Positions 1 through 7,710 of a DNA stretch of 64,000 nucleotides are shown here, in pieces. Made by a program: the position numbers and the translations under genes. Under the pieces are notes generated by a model. The model was not told the origin of the DNA, made no database searches, and was given only the letters and a program-made list of their open reading frames with translations. The DNA lies in assembly GCA_946222885.1 (NCBI GenBank), contig CAMIAK010000001.1, positions 186,001 to 250,000 of the forward strand. The letters run 5' to 3'. The stretch comes from an uncultured Nesterenkonia sp. Its GTDB lineage: Bacteria; Actinomycetota; Actinomycetes; Actinomycetales; Micrococcaceae. How positions within the stretch are numbered: the stretch's first letter is position 1; every line of letters begins with the position of its first letter.

Positions 1-171
1 CCCGAGCAGGTGATGACCGGTGAGCGTCTCAGCGAGGTCTACGGCGTCGGGATCGACGTCACCGAACTCGCCGACGGCACCTTGGCGATCCGTGCCCGGC
101 GTGCCCTGCGCGGGCGCAGAAGACCTGCCCGCACTCCTCTGGATGAAAGAAGAACACCTGCCCATGCGTGA
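1..171 (+). CDS. Siderophore/iron ABC transporter ATP-binding protein, C-terminal fragment
   Basis: The window opens inside this gene. Frame 1 is open from base 1 to a TGA at 169-171 and gives the last 56 residues. The segment TGERLSEVYGVGIDV resembles the conserved C-terminal stretch of FecE/FepC-type ATPases, which power uptake of ferric siderophores and cobalamin through the inner membrane. It ends in an Arg-rich tail. The Walker motifs would lie upstream of the window. The stop codon overlaps the start of the binding-protein gene, so the two are probably translationally coupled. The assignment rests on the short C-terminal match plus the two downstream genes. Confidence 0.75.
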   Translation, partial: PEQVMTGERLSEVYGVGIDVTELADGTLAIRARRALRGRRRPARTPLDERRTPAHA

Positions 172-1159
172 CATGACCACCGGCCCCGCCCTGCGCGGGG
201 CAGCTCTGCTCAGCCTGGCCGCCCTGGCGCTGACCTCCTGCGGCACCACCGAGGTGGAGGACTCCGCTGAGGACCCGTCCTCGGACTCCGGGCCCATCAC
301 CGTGACCGACTACTCCGGTGAGGAGATCACCCTGGAGGGCCCCGCCCAGCGGGTGGTGACCCTCGAATGGGCCCCCACGGAGAACGTGGAGATCCTGGGA
401 GGCGAGCTCGTCGGCGTCGCGGATGTCGAGGGCTACAACTCCTGGTCCGGCGCCGCGCCCATCAGTGAGGACACCACCGACGTCGGTCTGCGCACCGAGC
501 CCAGCCTGGAGGCCATCGGCCAGGCAGACCCGGACCTGATCCTGGGCGTGGAGGAGTCCGTCCCGGAGGGGCTGCGCGAGGACCTCGAAGAGATCGCCCC
601 GGTGGTCCTGCAGAGCTCCGGCAGCACCGAGGACCCGGTGGGCCATATGCAGGAGAACTTCGAGATGACCGCTGAGCTGCTCGGTGCCCAAGAGCAGGCT
701 GAGGAGGTCTGGGAGGGCTACGAGCAGACTGTCGAGGGGGCCCGCTCTGCCGTGGAGGAGGCCGGAGCCGAGGGGACCCCCTTCGTGCTGGTCTACGGGA
801 CGGTGGAGGGCAATACCGCCACCTTCCGCATGCACGGTCCGGGCGCTCTGGCCATGACCCTGGGCGAGGACATCGGGCTGGAACCGGCCTGGGAGGACGA
901 GGGCGATGAGGCCTTCGCCATCAGCCAGGCGGACGTGGAGGCCCTGACCGAGCTGCCCGAGGACACCGTCTTCTACTACTGGACTGTGGAGAGCGAGCCG
1001 GAGGATCCCTTCGAGCCCCTGGAGGAGAACTCCGTGTGGACCGGGCTGGGCTTCGTGCAGAACGACGCCATGCACCCGGTGGAGCAGGTGTGGATCTACG
1101 GCGGGCCGGCCTCCGCCGCACAGTGGACCGAGCTGCTGGCTGAGACCATCACCGGCTGA
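164..1159 (+). CDS. Siderophore-type ABC transporter substrate-binding lipoprotein (FecB/FepB family)
   Basis: 331-residue secreted lipoprotein that should capture a ferric siderophore (or related chelate) outside the membrane and deliver it to the adjacent permease. The N-terminus has a short positive region, a hydrophobic Ala/Leu stretch, and a lipobox LTSC with Cys26 as the lipidation site. The mature part carries class III binding-protein hallmarks: a conserved first strand (PAQRVVTLEWAPTENVEIL) and the later PSLEAIGQADPDLILG motif. I chose ATG 164 because it puts the signal peptide at a normal length and overlaps the ATPase stop. The frame is open further upstream (ATG 143), and ATG 173 is also possible. 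The substrate cannot be read from sequence. Third partner: the permease 8 bases downstream. Confidence 0.85.
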   Translation: MRDMTTGPALRGAALLSLAALALTSCGTTEVEDSAEDPSSDSGPITVTDYSGEEITLEGPAQRVVTLEWAPTENVEILGGELVGVADVEGYNSWSGAAPISEDTTDVGLRTEPSLEAIGQADPDLILGVEESVPEGLREDLEEIAPVVLQSSGSTEDPVGHMQENFEMTAELLGAQEQAEEVWEGYEQTVEGARSAVEEAGAEGTPFVLVYGTVEGNTATFRMHGPGALAMTLGEDIGLEPAWEDEGDEAFAISQADVEALTELPEDTVFYYWTVESEPEDPFEPLEENSVWTGLGFVQNDAMHPVEQVWIYGGPASAAQWTELLAETITG

Positions 1160-1167
1160 TCTCCCCG

Positions 1168-3252
1168 ATGGCCGTATCCACCGCACCTGTCCCGGTGCGT
1201 GCTGCAGGTGCGCGCAGCGCTGCGACCCTGACGCTGCTTCTGGGGGCGGGCCTCCTGCTGCTGCTCTGCGCAGTCCACCTCACCCAGGGCACCTCCGGCG
1301 CCGGGGCATGGGATCTGTTCCGTGCAGCCCTCAGCCCTGACGGCGACCAGACCCTCCGCGCGCTGGCGCTCGACTCCCGGCTCCCGCGGCTCGTGGGAGG
1401 GTTGGTGGTCGGGGCCGCCCTGGGCGTGGCGGGCTGCGCGCTGCAGGCGATGACCCGGAACCCGCTGGCCTCTCCGGACACTCTGGCGGTCAACGCGGGC
1501 GCGCATCTGGCGCTGACCACGGCGGCGGCCTTCGGGCTGAGCATGCCGCTGTTGAGCTCCGCGGCGCTGGCCTTCCTGGGAGGCTTCGCGGCGGCTGGCG
1601 TCGTGCTGCTGCTGGCCGGCTTCTCGGAGCATGCGCCGATCCGGCTGGTGCTGGCCGGCACCGTGGTGGCTCTGGGACTGTCCTCGGTCACCGCCGCCCT
1701 GCTGATGCTCTACGCCCAGTCCACCCAGGGGCTGTTCCTGTGGGGCGCGGGCACGCTGAACATCTCCGGGATCAGTGGTCTGCTGCCTCTGATCCCGGTG
1801 GTGATGCTGGCTGCCGGGGGATTGGTGCTGCTGGCCCGCAGCACCGACGTCCTCTCCCTGGGGGCGGACACCGCCCAGTCCATGGGCGTGAATGTGGCGT
1901 TCCTGCGCGCGACGCTGCTGGTCTGCTCGGTGGTGCTGGCGGCGGCCTCGGTGACCATGGTGGGACCGCTGGGCTTCGTGGGGCTGTGCGCCCCGGCCAT
2001 CGTGCGGCTGCTGTCCTCCCGGGTCCTGCGCTTCGGCCGCTTCGCCTGGGCGTTGGGAGCCTCTGCGCTGCTGGGTGCGCTGATCGTCATCGGGGCGGAT
2101 GTAGCGGTCCGCGCCTTCGTCTTCGCCCTCGCCGGGCCGAACCTGGCGGTGGCGATCCCCACCGGCGTGGTGACCTCATTGGTCGGCGCGGTCTTCCTGG
2201 TGGTGCTGGCGCTGCGGATGCGAGGCACCGGCGGCAACCAGGAGATCTCGGCCATCGGGATGCCCAGCGGGCTGACCCTCGGCCGCCGGGCCGGTGTGCT
2301 GGCCGGCGTGCTTGCGGCGCTGGCCCTGCTGGCGGTGATCGGCCTGCTGCTGGGGGACTGGTGGCTGCGGCTGGGAGACCTGCAGCTCTGGATCGGAGGG
2401 GAGGCGCCGCGGGCCATCGGGACGACCCTGGACTTCCGGGCGCCCCGGGTGGCCGCCGCGCTGCTGGCCGGGGCGGTGCTGGCCGTGGCCGGGGCCCTGG
2501 TGCAGACGGTCACCCGCAACCCGTTGGCCGATCCCGGCATTCTGGGGGTCGCGGCCGCAGGAGGGGCCGGAGCGGTGGTGGCACTGATCCTGTTCAGCTC
2601 CTCCGCCTGGACGATGTCCGCCGGGGCTGCGGCCGGTGCGGCCATCGCCGGTCTGATCGTCTTCGCCCTGGCCGGCAGCAGGGGAGCAGGGCCCGAACGC
2701 GTGGTGCTGGTCGGCATCGGAGTGATGACCGCGGCGCAGGCGGTCACCCAGCTGCTGATCTCCTCCACCAACCCCTACAACCAGGCGATGGCGATCTCCT
2801 TCCTGGGCGGATCCACCTTCGGGGCGAGCTGGTCCGACCTGGGGCCCATCCTGCTGATCCTGCTGCTCTCGGTTCCGGTCCTGGTGCTGCTGCGCCGTGA
2901 GCTGGACCTGATCAGCATCGATGACATCACCCCCAGGATCCTGGGGGTCCCGCCCCGCGGGGTGCGCGCCGCGGCACTGGTGATCGCGGTCCTGCTCTCC
3001 GCATCAGCGGTGATCGGAATCGGAGTGATCATCTTCGTGGGACTGGCCGGGCCGCATATCGCGCGGATGCTGGTCGGCCGCGAACACCGGTGGTTCCTGC
3101 CGGTCTCCGCCGTGACCGGTGCGGCGCTGGTCTCCGTCTCGGACACCTTCGGCCGCACCGCCATCGCGCCGGACCAGCTTCCGGCGGGGCTGGTGGCGGC
3201 CGTGCTGGGCCCGCCCTATCTGCTCTGGCTGCTCAGGCGCTCGCGCGGATGA
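1168..3252 (+). CDS. Fused two-domain FecCD-family iron-siderophore permease (FhuB-like)
   Basis: 694-residue integral membrane protein with two tandem FecCD permease domains, roughly residues 20-350 and 370-694. Each should have about ten membrane helices. The duplication is visible in a repeated signature: RLPRLVGGLVVGAALGVAG followed by RNPLASPDTL in the first half, and RAPRVAAALLAGAVLAVAG followed by RNPLADPGIL in the second. Most family members are about 330 residues and act as dimers; fusion as in FhuB gives the full channel in one chain. It starts 8 bases after the binding-protein stop, so ATPase, binding protein and permease form one operon. Its 3' end overlaps the convergent phosphomannomutase gene by 20 bases. 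Confidence 0.9.
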   Translation: MAVSTAPVPVRAAGARSAATLTLLLGAGLLLLLCAVHLTQGTSGAGAWDLFRAALSPDGDQTLRALALDSRLPRLVGGLVVGAALGVAGCALQAMTRNPLASPDTLAVNAGAHLALTTAAAFGLSMPLLSSAALAFLGGFAAAGVVLLLAGFSEHAPIRLVLAGTVVALGLSSVTAALLMLYAQSTQGLFLWGAGTLNISGISGLLPLIPVVMLAAGGLVLLARSTDVLSLGADTAQSMGVNVAFLRATLLVCSVVLAAASVTMVGPLGFVGLCAPAIVRLLSSRVLRFGRFAWALGASALLGALIVIGADVAVRAFVFALAGPNLAVAIPTGVVTSLVGAVFLVVLALRMRGTGGNQEISAIGMPSGLTLGRRAGVLAGVLAALALLAVIGLLLGDWWLRLGDLQLWIGGEAPRAIGTTLDFRAPRVAAALLAGAVLAVAGALVQTVTRNPLADPGILGVAAAGGAGAVVALILFSSSAWTMSAGAAAGAAIAGLIVFALAGSRGAGPERVVLVGIGVMTAAQAVTQLLISSTNPYNQAMAISFLGGSTFGASWSDLGPILLILLLSVPVLVLLRRELDLISIDDITPRILGVPPRGVRAAALVIAVLLSASAVIGIGVIIFVGLAGPHIARMLVGREHRWFLPVSAVTGAALVSVSDTFGRTAIAPDQLPAGLVAAVLGPPYLLWLLRRSRG

Positions 3253-4666
3253 TCGTCAGCACCTCGTCGCGGATCTGCTCCATGGTGTGCTGGTCGTGGG
3301 CCTCACCGTTGAACCGCAGGAAGGGCTCGGTGTTGGAGGGCCGCAGGTTGAACCACCAGGCGCCGCCGGCCTCGCTGACGGTCACCCCGTCCATACGGGT
3401 GATGCGGACCTCGCGGTCCTCGAAGGCCTCCAGCACCCGCGACGCCGCACCCTCCTTGTCCGCCACCTTGGAGTTGATCTCCCCGGAGGCGAAGTAGGGG
3501 TCGTACTCGGCGGCCAGCTCGGAGAGCGGCAGCTCCTGGGTGCCCAGGGCCGCCAGGACGTGCATGGCCGCGAGCATGCCGGTGTCTGCGTTGAAGAAGT
3601 CGCGGAAGTAGTAGTGGGCGGAGTGCTCGCCGCCGAAGACGGCCTCCTCCTGAGCCATGACAGCCTTGATGTAGGAGTGGCCCACCCGGGTCTCCACAGC
3701 GCGGCCGGCCTCGCGCTTCACCGTCTCCGGCACGGCCTTGGAGGTGATCAGGTTGTGGATGACTACCGGGGTCTCCTCGCCTTCGGCACGTGCCCGGGCG
3801 ATCTCCCGCTTGGCCACCAGTGCGGTGACCGCGGAGGGGGTGACCGGCTCGCCCCGCTCATCGATGACGAAGCAGCGGTCGGCGTCGCCGTCGAAGGCCA
3901 GGCCGATGTCCGCGCCGTGCTCCTTCACCGCGGCTTGGAGGTCGCGCAGGTTCTCGGACTCCAGCGGGTTGGCCGGATGGTTGGGGAAGGTGCCGTCCAG
4001 CTCGAAGTACAGCGGGAGGATCTCCAGGGGCAAGGCGTCCAGGGCGTCGTCGCCGAGCACTGCGGGGGTGGTCAGCCCGGACATGCCGTTGGCGGCGTCC
4101 ACCACCACCTTCAGCGGACGGATTCCGGAGAGGTCCACCAGGGAGCGCAGGTACTCGGCGTAGGGGGTGAGCATATCGGCGGCGTCCGTGCGGCCGGTGC
4201 GCTCAGCACGGGGGAGGGAGTCGGCGGAGGCGGCCTCGTCGGCGTCGAGGTAGGCCTGGGCGGCGTCGCGGATCTCCTCCAGCCCGGTGTCCGCGGAGAG
4301 CGGCACTGCACCGGCCTTGGACATCTTCATGCCGTTGTACTCGGCAGGGTTGTGGCTGGCGGTGAAGACCACCCCTGGGGCCTGCAGCGTGCCGGAGGCG
4401 AAGTAGAGCATATCCGTGGAGATCAGTCCCAGCTGGGTGACCTGGGCTCCGCGGGCGGCGGCCCCCTCGGTGAACGCCTCGGCGAACTCGGGGGAGGAGG
4501 GGCGCATGTCCCCGCCCACCAGCACCTGCTGGCCGGCCAGGCCCAGCACGTCGACGAAGGCGGCGCCGACGGCGCGCACGGACTCGGCGGTGATGGTCTC
4601 GCCCACGAGCCCGCGGACGTCGTAGGCCTTGAAGGATGCAGAAAGATCGATGCTCACGGGGTTCAT
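3233..4666 (-). CDS. manB: Phosphomannomutase/phosphoglucomutase (alpha-D-phosphohexomutase family)
   Basis: 477-residue cytoplasmic enzyme that interconverts sugar 6-phosphate and 1-phosphate, feeding GDP-mannose or UDP-glucose synthesis for cell envelope glycans. All four family motifs are present: phosphoserine loop TASHNPAEYNGMKM with Ser104, metal loop DGDADR at 259-264, sugar-binding GGEHS at 345-349, and phosphate-binding RPSNTEPFLRF near 442. The N-terminal SFKAYDVRG is typical of actinobacterial ManB-type proteins. I chose ATG 4666; the frame also has a GTG at 4687 that adds seven residues. Choice between mannose and glucose substrate is inferred only. Divergent from the gene at 4729. 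Confidence 0.9.
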   Translation of the reverse strand: MNPVSIDLSASFKAYDVRGLVGETITAESVRAVGAAFVDVLGLAGQQVLVGGDMRPSSPEFAEAFTEGAAARGAQVTQLGLISTDMLYFASGTLQAPGVVFTASHNPAEYNGMKMSKAGAVPLSADTGLEEIRDAAQAYLDADEAASADSLPRAERTGRTDAADMLTPYAEYLRSLVDLSGIRPLKVVVDAANGMSGLTTPAVLGDDALDALPLEILPLYFELDGTFPNHPANPLESENLRDLQAAVKEHGADIGLAFDGDADRCFVIDERGEPVTPSAVTALVAKREIARARAEGEETPVVIHNLITSKAVPETVKREAGRAVETRVGHSYIKAVMAQEEAVFGGEHSAHYYFRDFFNADTGMLAAMHVLAALGTQELPLSELAAEYDPYFASGEINSKVADKEGAASRVLEAFEDREVRITRMDGVTVSEAGGAWWFNLRPSNTEPFLRFNGEAHDQHTMEQIRDEVLTIIRASA

Positions 4667-4716
4667 CGTACGGGAAAGCAGGGACACCGGACCGCGCGCC
4701 GAACCGCAGAAACTCC

Positions 4717-4722
4717 TACACT
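4717..4722 (+). promoter_or_regulatory. Candidate -10 element of a leaderless promoter
   Basis: TACACT lies exactly six bases before ATG 4729, so transcription could start at the A of the start codon. No clear Shine-Dalgarno sequence precedes that ATG and no good -35 is seen. Leaderless messages are common in actinobacteria. Confidence 0.4.
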
Positions 4723-4728
4723 GGGGCC

Positions 4729-5658
4729 ATGGAGATTCTGGTGATGCTCGTCGTCGGTGTCCTGTTGTTCCTGGGGGTCCGCACGCTGATGCGGCGTCAG
4801 GCCCAGCGGATGAACAGCCGGATCGAGGAGAGCGTGACCCCGGAGAACGCCCGGATCGCGGTCACGCAGCTCGACGACGAGCAGCACCGTGAGGTCTACC
4901 GCGCCATCGCCGCGGAGGACGGGCGTCGGGCCCTGACCCTCTACCGGCAGTACACCGGAGCCTCCATCCAGGACTGCATCATCGCCGTCCAGGCCCTGCA
5001 CACCTACCCGCAGCCCACTCCCTCCGAGGTCCGGCTGGAGGAGGAGCTCGGCGGCGGGGACGCCCTTGAGGCCGCGGACAGCGCCTCCGGCACCTCCGTG
5101 GACCCCCGCGACGAGCCCGTCTCCCAGGAGGACGAGGGCGAGTCGGTGGAGGACATGATCGACGGAGTCCGCGACGAGGTCTCCTCCGAGAGCCCGGATG
5201 ATCTGGACTCCGGCGACCAGGAGGGGCCGATCGCAGAGGCGGACCCGAATACCGGAGAGATCCTGGGTGAGAACACCCGTGGCGTGCCGGACATCCCTGG
5301 GGGCGAGGACCGCTCCGACGCCGTCGCCGGGGACCGCCCGGAGGACGACGGCGAACTGGACGAACGGGCCAGGAGGCTCATGGAGGAGTCCGGGTTCAAC
5401 CCGGAGGAGGAGCTCACCATCCCCGAGGAGTGGGCCCAGGATGATGAGGAGATGGCCGGCTTCCACCTGGAGGTCCAGCGCGGGGACGAGAAGATCACCC
5501 TCTCCCACGAGGATCTGGAGCCCTGGGTGCACGACCAGCTCTATGCGCTGCTGCGCGACGACCACGTGGACGAGGCCGCCCAGCTGCTCTCAGACCACTC
5601 CCCGCTGACCACCGAAGAGGCCCATAAGTTCCTCGTGGTCTTCAAGAACCAGGGGTAG
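4729..5658 (+). CDS. Membrane-anchored acidic protein with two L7/L12-C-terminal-like modules
   Basis: 309 residues. One N-terminal membrane segment (MEILVMLVVGVLLFLGVRTL) is followed by a basic patch, so the rest should be cytoplasmic. Around residues 50-90 a helical module (QLDDEQHREVYRAIAAEDG then RRALTLYRQYTGASIQDCI) resembles the C-terminal domain of ribosomal protein L7/L12. The last 45 residues (QLYALLRDDHVDEAAQLLSD...TTEEAHKFLVVF) look like a second, diverged copy. Between them is about 150 residues of Asp/Glu/Ser/Gly-rich, probably disordered sequence. Function unknown; the module could bind a protein partner. The frame is open upstream, but ATG 4729 gives the membrane segment at the N-terminus and has a -10 element six bases ahead. 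It is the last chromosomal gene before the prophage. Confidence 0.75.
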   Translation: MEILVMLVVGVLLFLGVRTLMRRQAQRMNSRIEESVTPENARIAVTQLDDEQHREVYRAIAAEDGRRALTLYRQYTGASIQDCIIAVQALHTYPQPTPSEVRLEEELGGGDALEAADSASGTSVDPRDEPVSQEDEGESVEDMIDGVRDEVSSESPDDLDSGDQEGPIAEADPNTGEILGENTRGVPDIPGGEDRSDAVAGDRPEDDGELDERARRLMEESGFNPEEELTIPEEWAQDDEEMAGFHLEVQRGDEKITLSHEDLEPWVHDQLYALLRDDHVDEAAQLLSDHSPLTTEEAHKFLVVFKNQG

Positions 5659-5670
5659 TGCCTGGCCGAC

Positions 5671-5695
5671 CGGCGGAGCGTGTGGGATTCGAACT
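5671..5695 (-). other. attL core: remnant of a tRNA-Ser 3' end
   Basis: Read on the minus strand, this stretch gives GTTCGAATCCCACACGCTCC then GCC: T-loop, the 3' half of a T-stem, a seven-base acceptor strand, and a G discriminator as in tRNA-Ser. The 5' half of the T-stem that should follow to the right does not pair (GAGAG against CCCAC), so the tRNA identity stops here and phage sequence begins. This is the expected scar of a phage integrated in a tRNA 3' end. The intact tRNA would lie at the unseen right end. That the isotype is Ser is inferred. Confidence 0.65.
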
Positions 5696-5839
5696 CTCCC
5701 ATCGCTGACTCCCGGCATGGCCCTGCATCCCTGCAATGACGCGGAAGTAGCGGCATTCGGAGAGGCCGTACGGTATGTACGTGTAGGGCGGTATGAGACG
5801 CAAAAATACGGCATCTTGTCCCCCAGGGGGACAGCCTTT
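5696..5839. other. Phage att right arm, non-coding
   Basis: 144 bases without a gene between the att core and the ImmA-like gene. It holds two direct CGGTATG repeats (5771-5777, 5789-5795) and a palindrome at 5818-5832. Both may be integrase or excisionase binding sites. Confidence 0.5.
5818..5832. promoter_or_regulatory. Palindrome GTCCCCCAGGGGGAC, candidate integrase arm-type site
   Basis: Perfect palindrome of 15 bases around a central A. Its left half is the reverse complement of CTGGGGGAC, which occurs twice on the other side of the core at 49068 and 49089. Sites shared by both arms of an att region are what a tyrosine integrase's N-terminal arm-binding domain recognises. It lies about 130 bases from the core. 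Confidence 0.5.
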
Positions 5840-6220
5840 TTATGACGTGGATATGACCGGCGCGATGGTGCCCGCGTAGACCTCTACCAGCCGGGGGAGC
5901 ACGCCCAGCTCTTGGGCGACGGACTGGGAGCAGTCGGGGTAGATAGCGGTCGCCAGGGTCCACTCTGCGGGACTGATCAGCAGCCATGCTGCGTAGGTGT
6001 CGGCCTGGTCCTCGTGCTTCAGGGAGGTCCACCGGTGGCCGTGGTGGGCGTGACCCAGCTCGTGGGCAAGCGTGGACCTGTACTGGATCGGCCCGAGACC
6101 GGAGAGGAGCCGGATCGTCCTGTGCCGGTGGTCGTATTCTCCCCACCTGCCTCGGCGCAGACTGGTCCGGTGCTCCACGTGCACGCCCATCCGGTGAGCG
6201 ATCCCCTCAAGATCAGCCAT
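5840..6220 (-). CDS. ImmA/IrrE-family metallopeptidase
   Basis: About 126 residues. The zinc site HELGHAHHGHRW is clear, followed by EDQADTYAAWLLI, whose Glu/Asp supplies the further metal ligand. This architecture matches ImmA/IrrE peptidases, which cleave XRE-type phage and ICE repressors (ImmA/ImmR of ICEBs1) and so trigger induction. The likely target here is the XRE repressor encoded at 7022-7510. I chose ATG 6220; a TAGCGT hexamer seven bases upstream could be a leaderless -10. ATG 6250 in the same frame is the alternative. The gene is separated from the rest of the leftward operon by a hairpin at 6279-6310. Confidence 0.85.
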   Translation of the reverse strand: MADLEGIAHRMGVHVEHRTSLRRGRWGEYDHRHRTIRLLSGLGPIQYRSTLAHELGHAHHGHRWTSLKHEDQADTYAAWLLISPAEWTLATAIYPDCSQSVAQELGVLPRLVEVYAGTIAPVISTS

Positions 6221-6278
6221 GAGAGGGACGCTACCGGCAGGCAGGGACATGGCTACGTGGCACTGAATCAGGAAATAA

Positions 6279-6310
6279 CTGTGCCCCCAGGCGAAAGCCC
6301 AGGGGCACAG
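6279..6310 (-). terminator. Terminator-like hairpin between leftward genes
   Basis: CTGTGCCCC pairs with GGGGCACAG; inside, GGC/GCC closes a GAAA tetraloop. On the minus strand it is followed by TTATTT. It lies after the 65-residue gene and before the ImmA-like gene, so it may end the repressor operon or attenuate ImmA expression. Confidence 0.6.
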
Positions 6311-6325
6311 CATGCAAGGTTAATA

Positions 6326-6523
6326 TCAGCCTGTGGCGCGAAGGCGGCGAGCAAGGGTGTTAGCGCGCTTGGCGGTCTCATAGGCACGTCGATCCCGGAA
6401 TACCAGGACTTCGTTTCGGTCACTTCGTTCGAGCTTGTAACCGGTCTCGTAAGTGGTGCCCCTCTGAACGCGCACCACTTTCTTATCGCCATTTGAAGGG
6501 GTGACGGACTTACGTTTAACCAT
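6326..6523 (-). CDS. Small basic protein of unknown function in the lysogeny operon
   Basis: 65 residues, very basic (MVKRKSVTPSNGDKKVVRV at the start, RRLRATG at the end). I start it at ATG 6523, which has AGGAAGG eight bases upstream; a GTG at 6532 would sit almost on that site. It overlaps the end of the membrane-protein gene by eight bases, so it is the third gene of the repressor operon. No domain is recognised. Size and charge would fit a nucleic-acid-binding accessory factor, but nothing shows this. Confidence 0.6.
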   Translation of the reverse strand: MVKRKSVTPSNGDKKVVRVQRGTTYETGYKLERSDRNEVLVFRDRRAYETAKRANTLARRLRATG

Positions 6524-7025
6524 GCGGATCACCTTCCTCTGGTGACTTCAGTGTATCCCCGCCAGACGTCTCTTGCTTGACTTCCTTCATCCTGTCCGTG
6601 AAGCTTTCCCAATCGTTACCGGGTGCGCCTCCTCCAGTGTTCTCGAAGACAGTATCGAGAATGGTAGTCATCAGTTCGGAGATGAAGAATCGGTCATCAG
6701 GGGTGACGTTCCAGTCCCACGCTTTGCGCGCTGCTTCATCGGGCTCTGAGTTCTCGTCTAGCTGAGATGTGTACGGCTCCTCTGAGCTAAGCATTCCCAG
6801 CATAGTGATTCCAAGCCCGACCTCGTTGAGGTCTTTACTGTGGCATTTGTCTATGGCGTATTGGACTCTGCGCCACCATTCGGCCTTGATGTCAGCCTGT
6901 TTTCGGTTAGAGATCGAACGCCAGGCAATGGCGCCTGCCCCTGTGGCTGCTAGCAGGGTTGCTATCGCGGCACTGTATTCAGCCCACATGGGGCCGGACT
7001 CAACGACTATTTCAATGGTGCTCAT
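6516..7025 (-). CDS. Single-pass membrane protein of the repressor operon, function unknown
   Basis: 169 residues. One membrane helix near the N-terminus (EYSAAIATLLAATGAGAIAW) is followed by SNRKQADIKAEWWRRVQYAI, a juxtamembrane basic/aromatic helix, then an acidic soluble domain of about 110 residues. Topology by the positive-inside rule places the large domain in the cytoplasm. Its ATG overlaps the repressor stop codon (ATGA), so it is co-translated with the repressor and expressed in the lysogen. A role in superinfection exclusion or defence is an inference from position only. Confidence 0.7.
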   Translation of the reverse strand: MSTIEIVVESGPMWAEYSAAIATLLAATGAGAIAWRSISNRKQADIKAEWWRRVQYAIDKCHSKDLNEVGLGITMLGMLSSEEPYTSQLDENSEPDEAARKAWDWNVTPDDRFFISELMTTILDTVFENTGGGAPGNDWESFTDRMKEVKQETSGGDTLKSPEEGDPHG

Positions 7026-7510
7026 GGGCTGTGCTCTATGTCGTCGGGCCCGATCTGACCGTGGTCGCCCTGGTGCAGACTGTCGTCTGCGGCTAGGTCG
7101 TAGTCGTCGGGGTCTTCTGTGGCCGCACTCCCTGCGGCCTGATTCATGGGGGCGGCGTCTCCACGATGCCCCACCTCCTCTCCGTGTCCCTGCTCTGCCG
7201 CCACGGCCCTAATCAGCTCCGTAAGTGCGTCCTGGGTGCGCTTCGAGAGGCGGTGAACCTCGGTCGGCGGCTCCCATGCACGGGGCTGGATCTCTTGGCC
7301 GTGGGTGAGCTTGTAGATCTCCTTGGCAGGCACGCGCAGAGCCTTCGCGAGAGCGTTGATCGTCTCATCACCGGGGGTGTGATCCCCGTGGACGGTGCGA
7401 CTCGCAGTGCTCTGAGACATTCCGGCGCGCTCGGCAAGGCGACGGATAGACGAGAGTCCCGCCTTCTCCATCAGCTCCTGCCACTGCTGCGGCGTCTGTC
7501 TACGTGCCAT
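7022..7510 (-). CDS. XRE-family helix-turn-helix immunity repressor
   Basis: 162 residues. Residues about 15-65 form an XRE helix-turn-helix: SIRRLAERAGMSQSTASRTV followed by GDHTPGDETINALAKALRV. The C-terminal half is acidic and low in hydrophobics (DDYDLAADDS), unlike a LexA/CI autoprotease domain, so cleavage would need a separate protease; the ImmA-like protein fits. I chose ATG 7510 because AGAAGG lies eight bases upstream; GTG/ATG further upstream would overlap that site. It is divergent from the Cro-like gene, and operators are expected between 7511 and 7710. Confidence 0.85.
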   Translation of the reverse strand: MARRQTPQQWQELMEKAGLSSIRRLAERAGMSQSTASRTVHGDHTPGDETINALAKALRVPAKEIYKLTHGQEIQPRAWEPPTEVHRLSKRTQDALTELIRAVAAEQGHGEEVGHRGDAAPMNQAAGSAATEDPDDYDLAADDSLHQGDHGQIGPDDIEHSP

Positions 7511-7552
7511 GAGGACAACCTTCTGAGACAAGGGGAAGCAAGGGCAACACCG

Positions 7553-7558
7553 AGTGTA
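7553..7558 (-). promoter_or_regulatory. Candidate -10 of the leftward repressor promoter
   Basis: TACACT on the minus strand, about 40 bases ahead of the repressor ATG. No convincing -35 is seen. It overlaps TGTA-N11-TACA (7555-7573), a possible operator. Confidence 0.35.
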
Positions 7559-7661
7559 GACGTTGCGGTTACAAACTCAGCTCAGATTCCCCGTGAATGC
7601 CCACAATTCAGGCGTTTACGGATGGGTTGCGCCCTGTAATCGAAGCCGTGTACAGTGAGTC

Positions 7662-7690
7662 TTGCATCGCCGAACACGGCGGGGTAAGGT
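7662..7690 (+). promoter_or_regulatory. Rightward early promoter
   Basis: TTGCAT (7662-7667) and TAAGGT (7685-7690) are separated by 17 bases, a good sigma-70-type match. Transcription would start near 7697, giving a leader of about 14 bases with AGGAGGA directly before GTG 7711. It faces away from the repressor gene and is the obvious target of repression. Confidence 0.65.
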
Positions 7691-7710
7691 TTACACATCA
7701 GGAGGAATCA

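Noticed and set aside
59..1186. 375-codon open frame opposite the binding protein gene
   Set aside because: Shadow frame; the plus-strand lipoprotein has a signal peptide and family motifs.
3119..4744. 541-codon open frame on the plus strand opposite phosphomannomutase
   Set aside because: Shadow frame; the minus-strand enzyme has every family motif.
6516..7510. XRE plus small partner genes as a toxin-antitoxin pair
   Set aside because: The XRE protein is divergent from a Cro-like gene and next to ImmA-like and antirepressor genes, which fits a phage repressor. The partner has a membrane helix and no toxin fold that I recognise.
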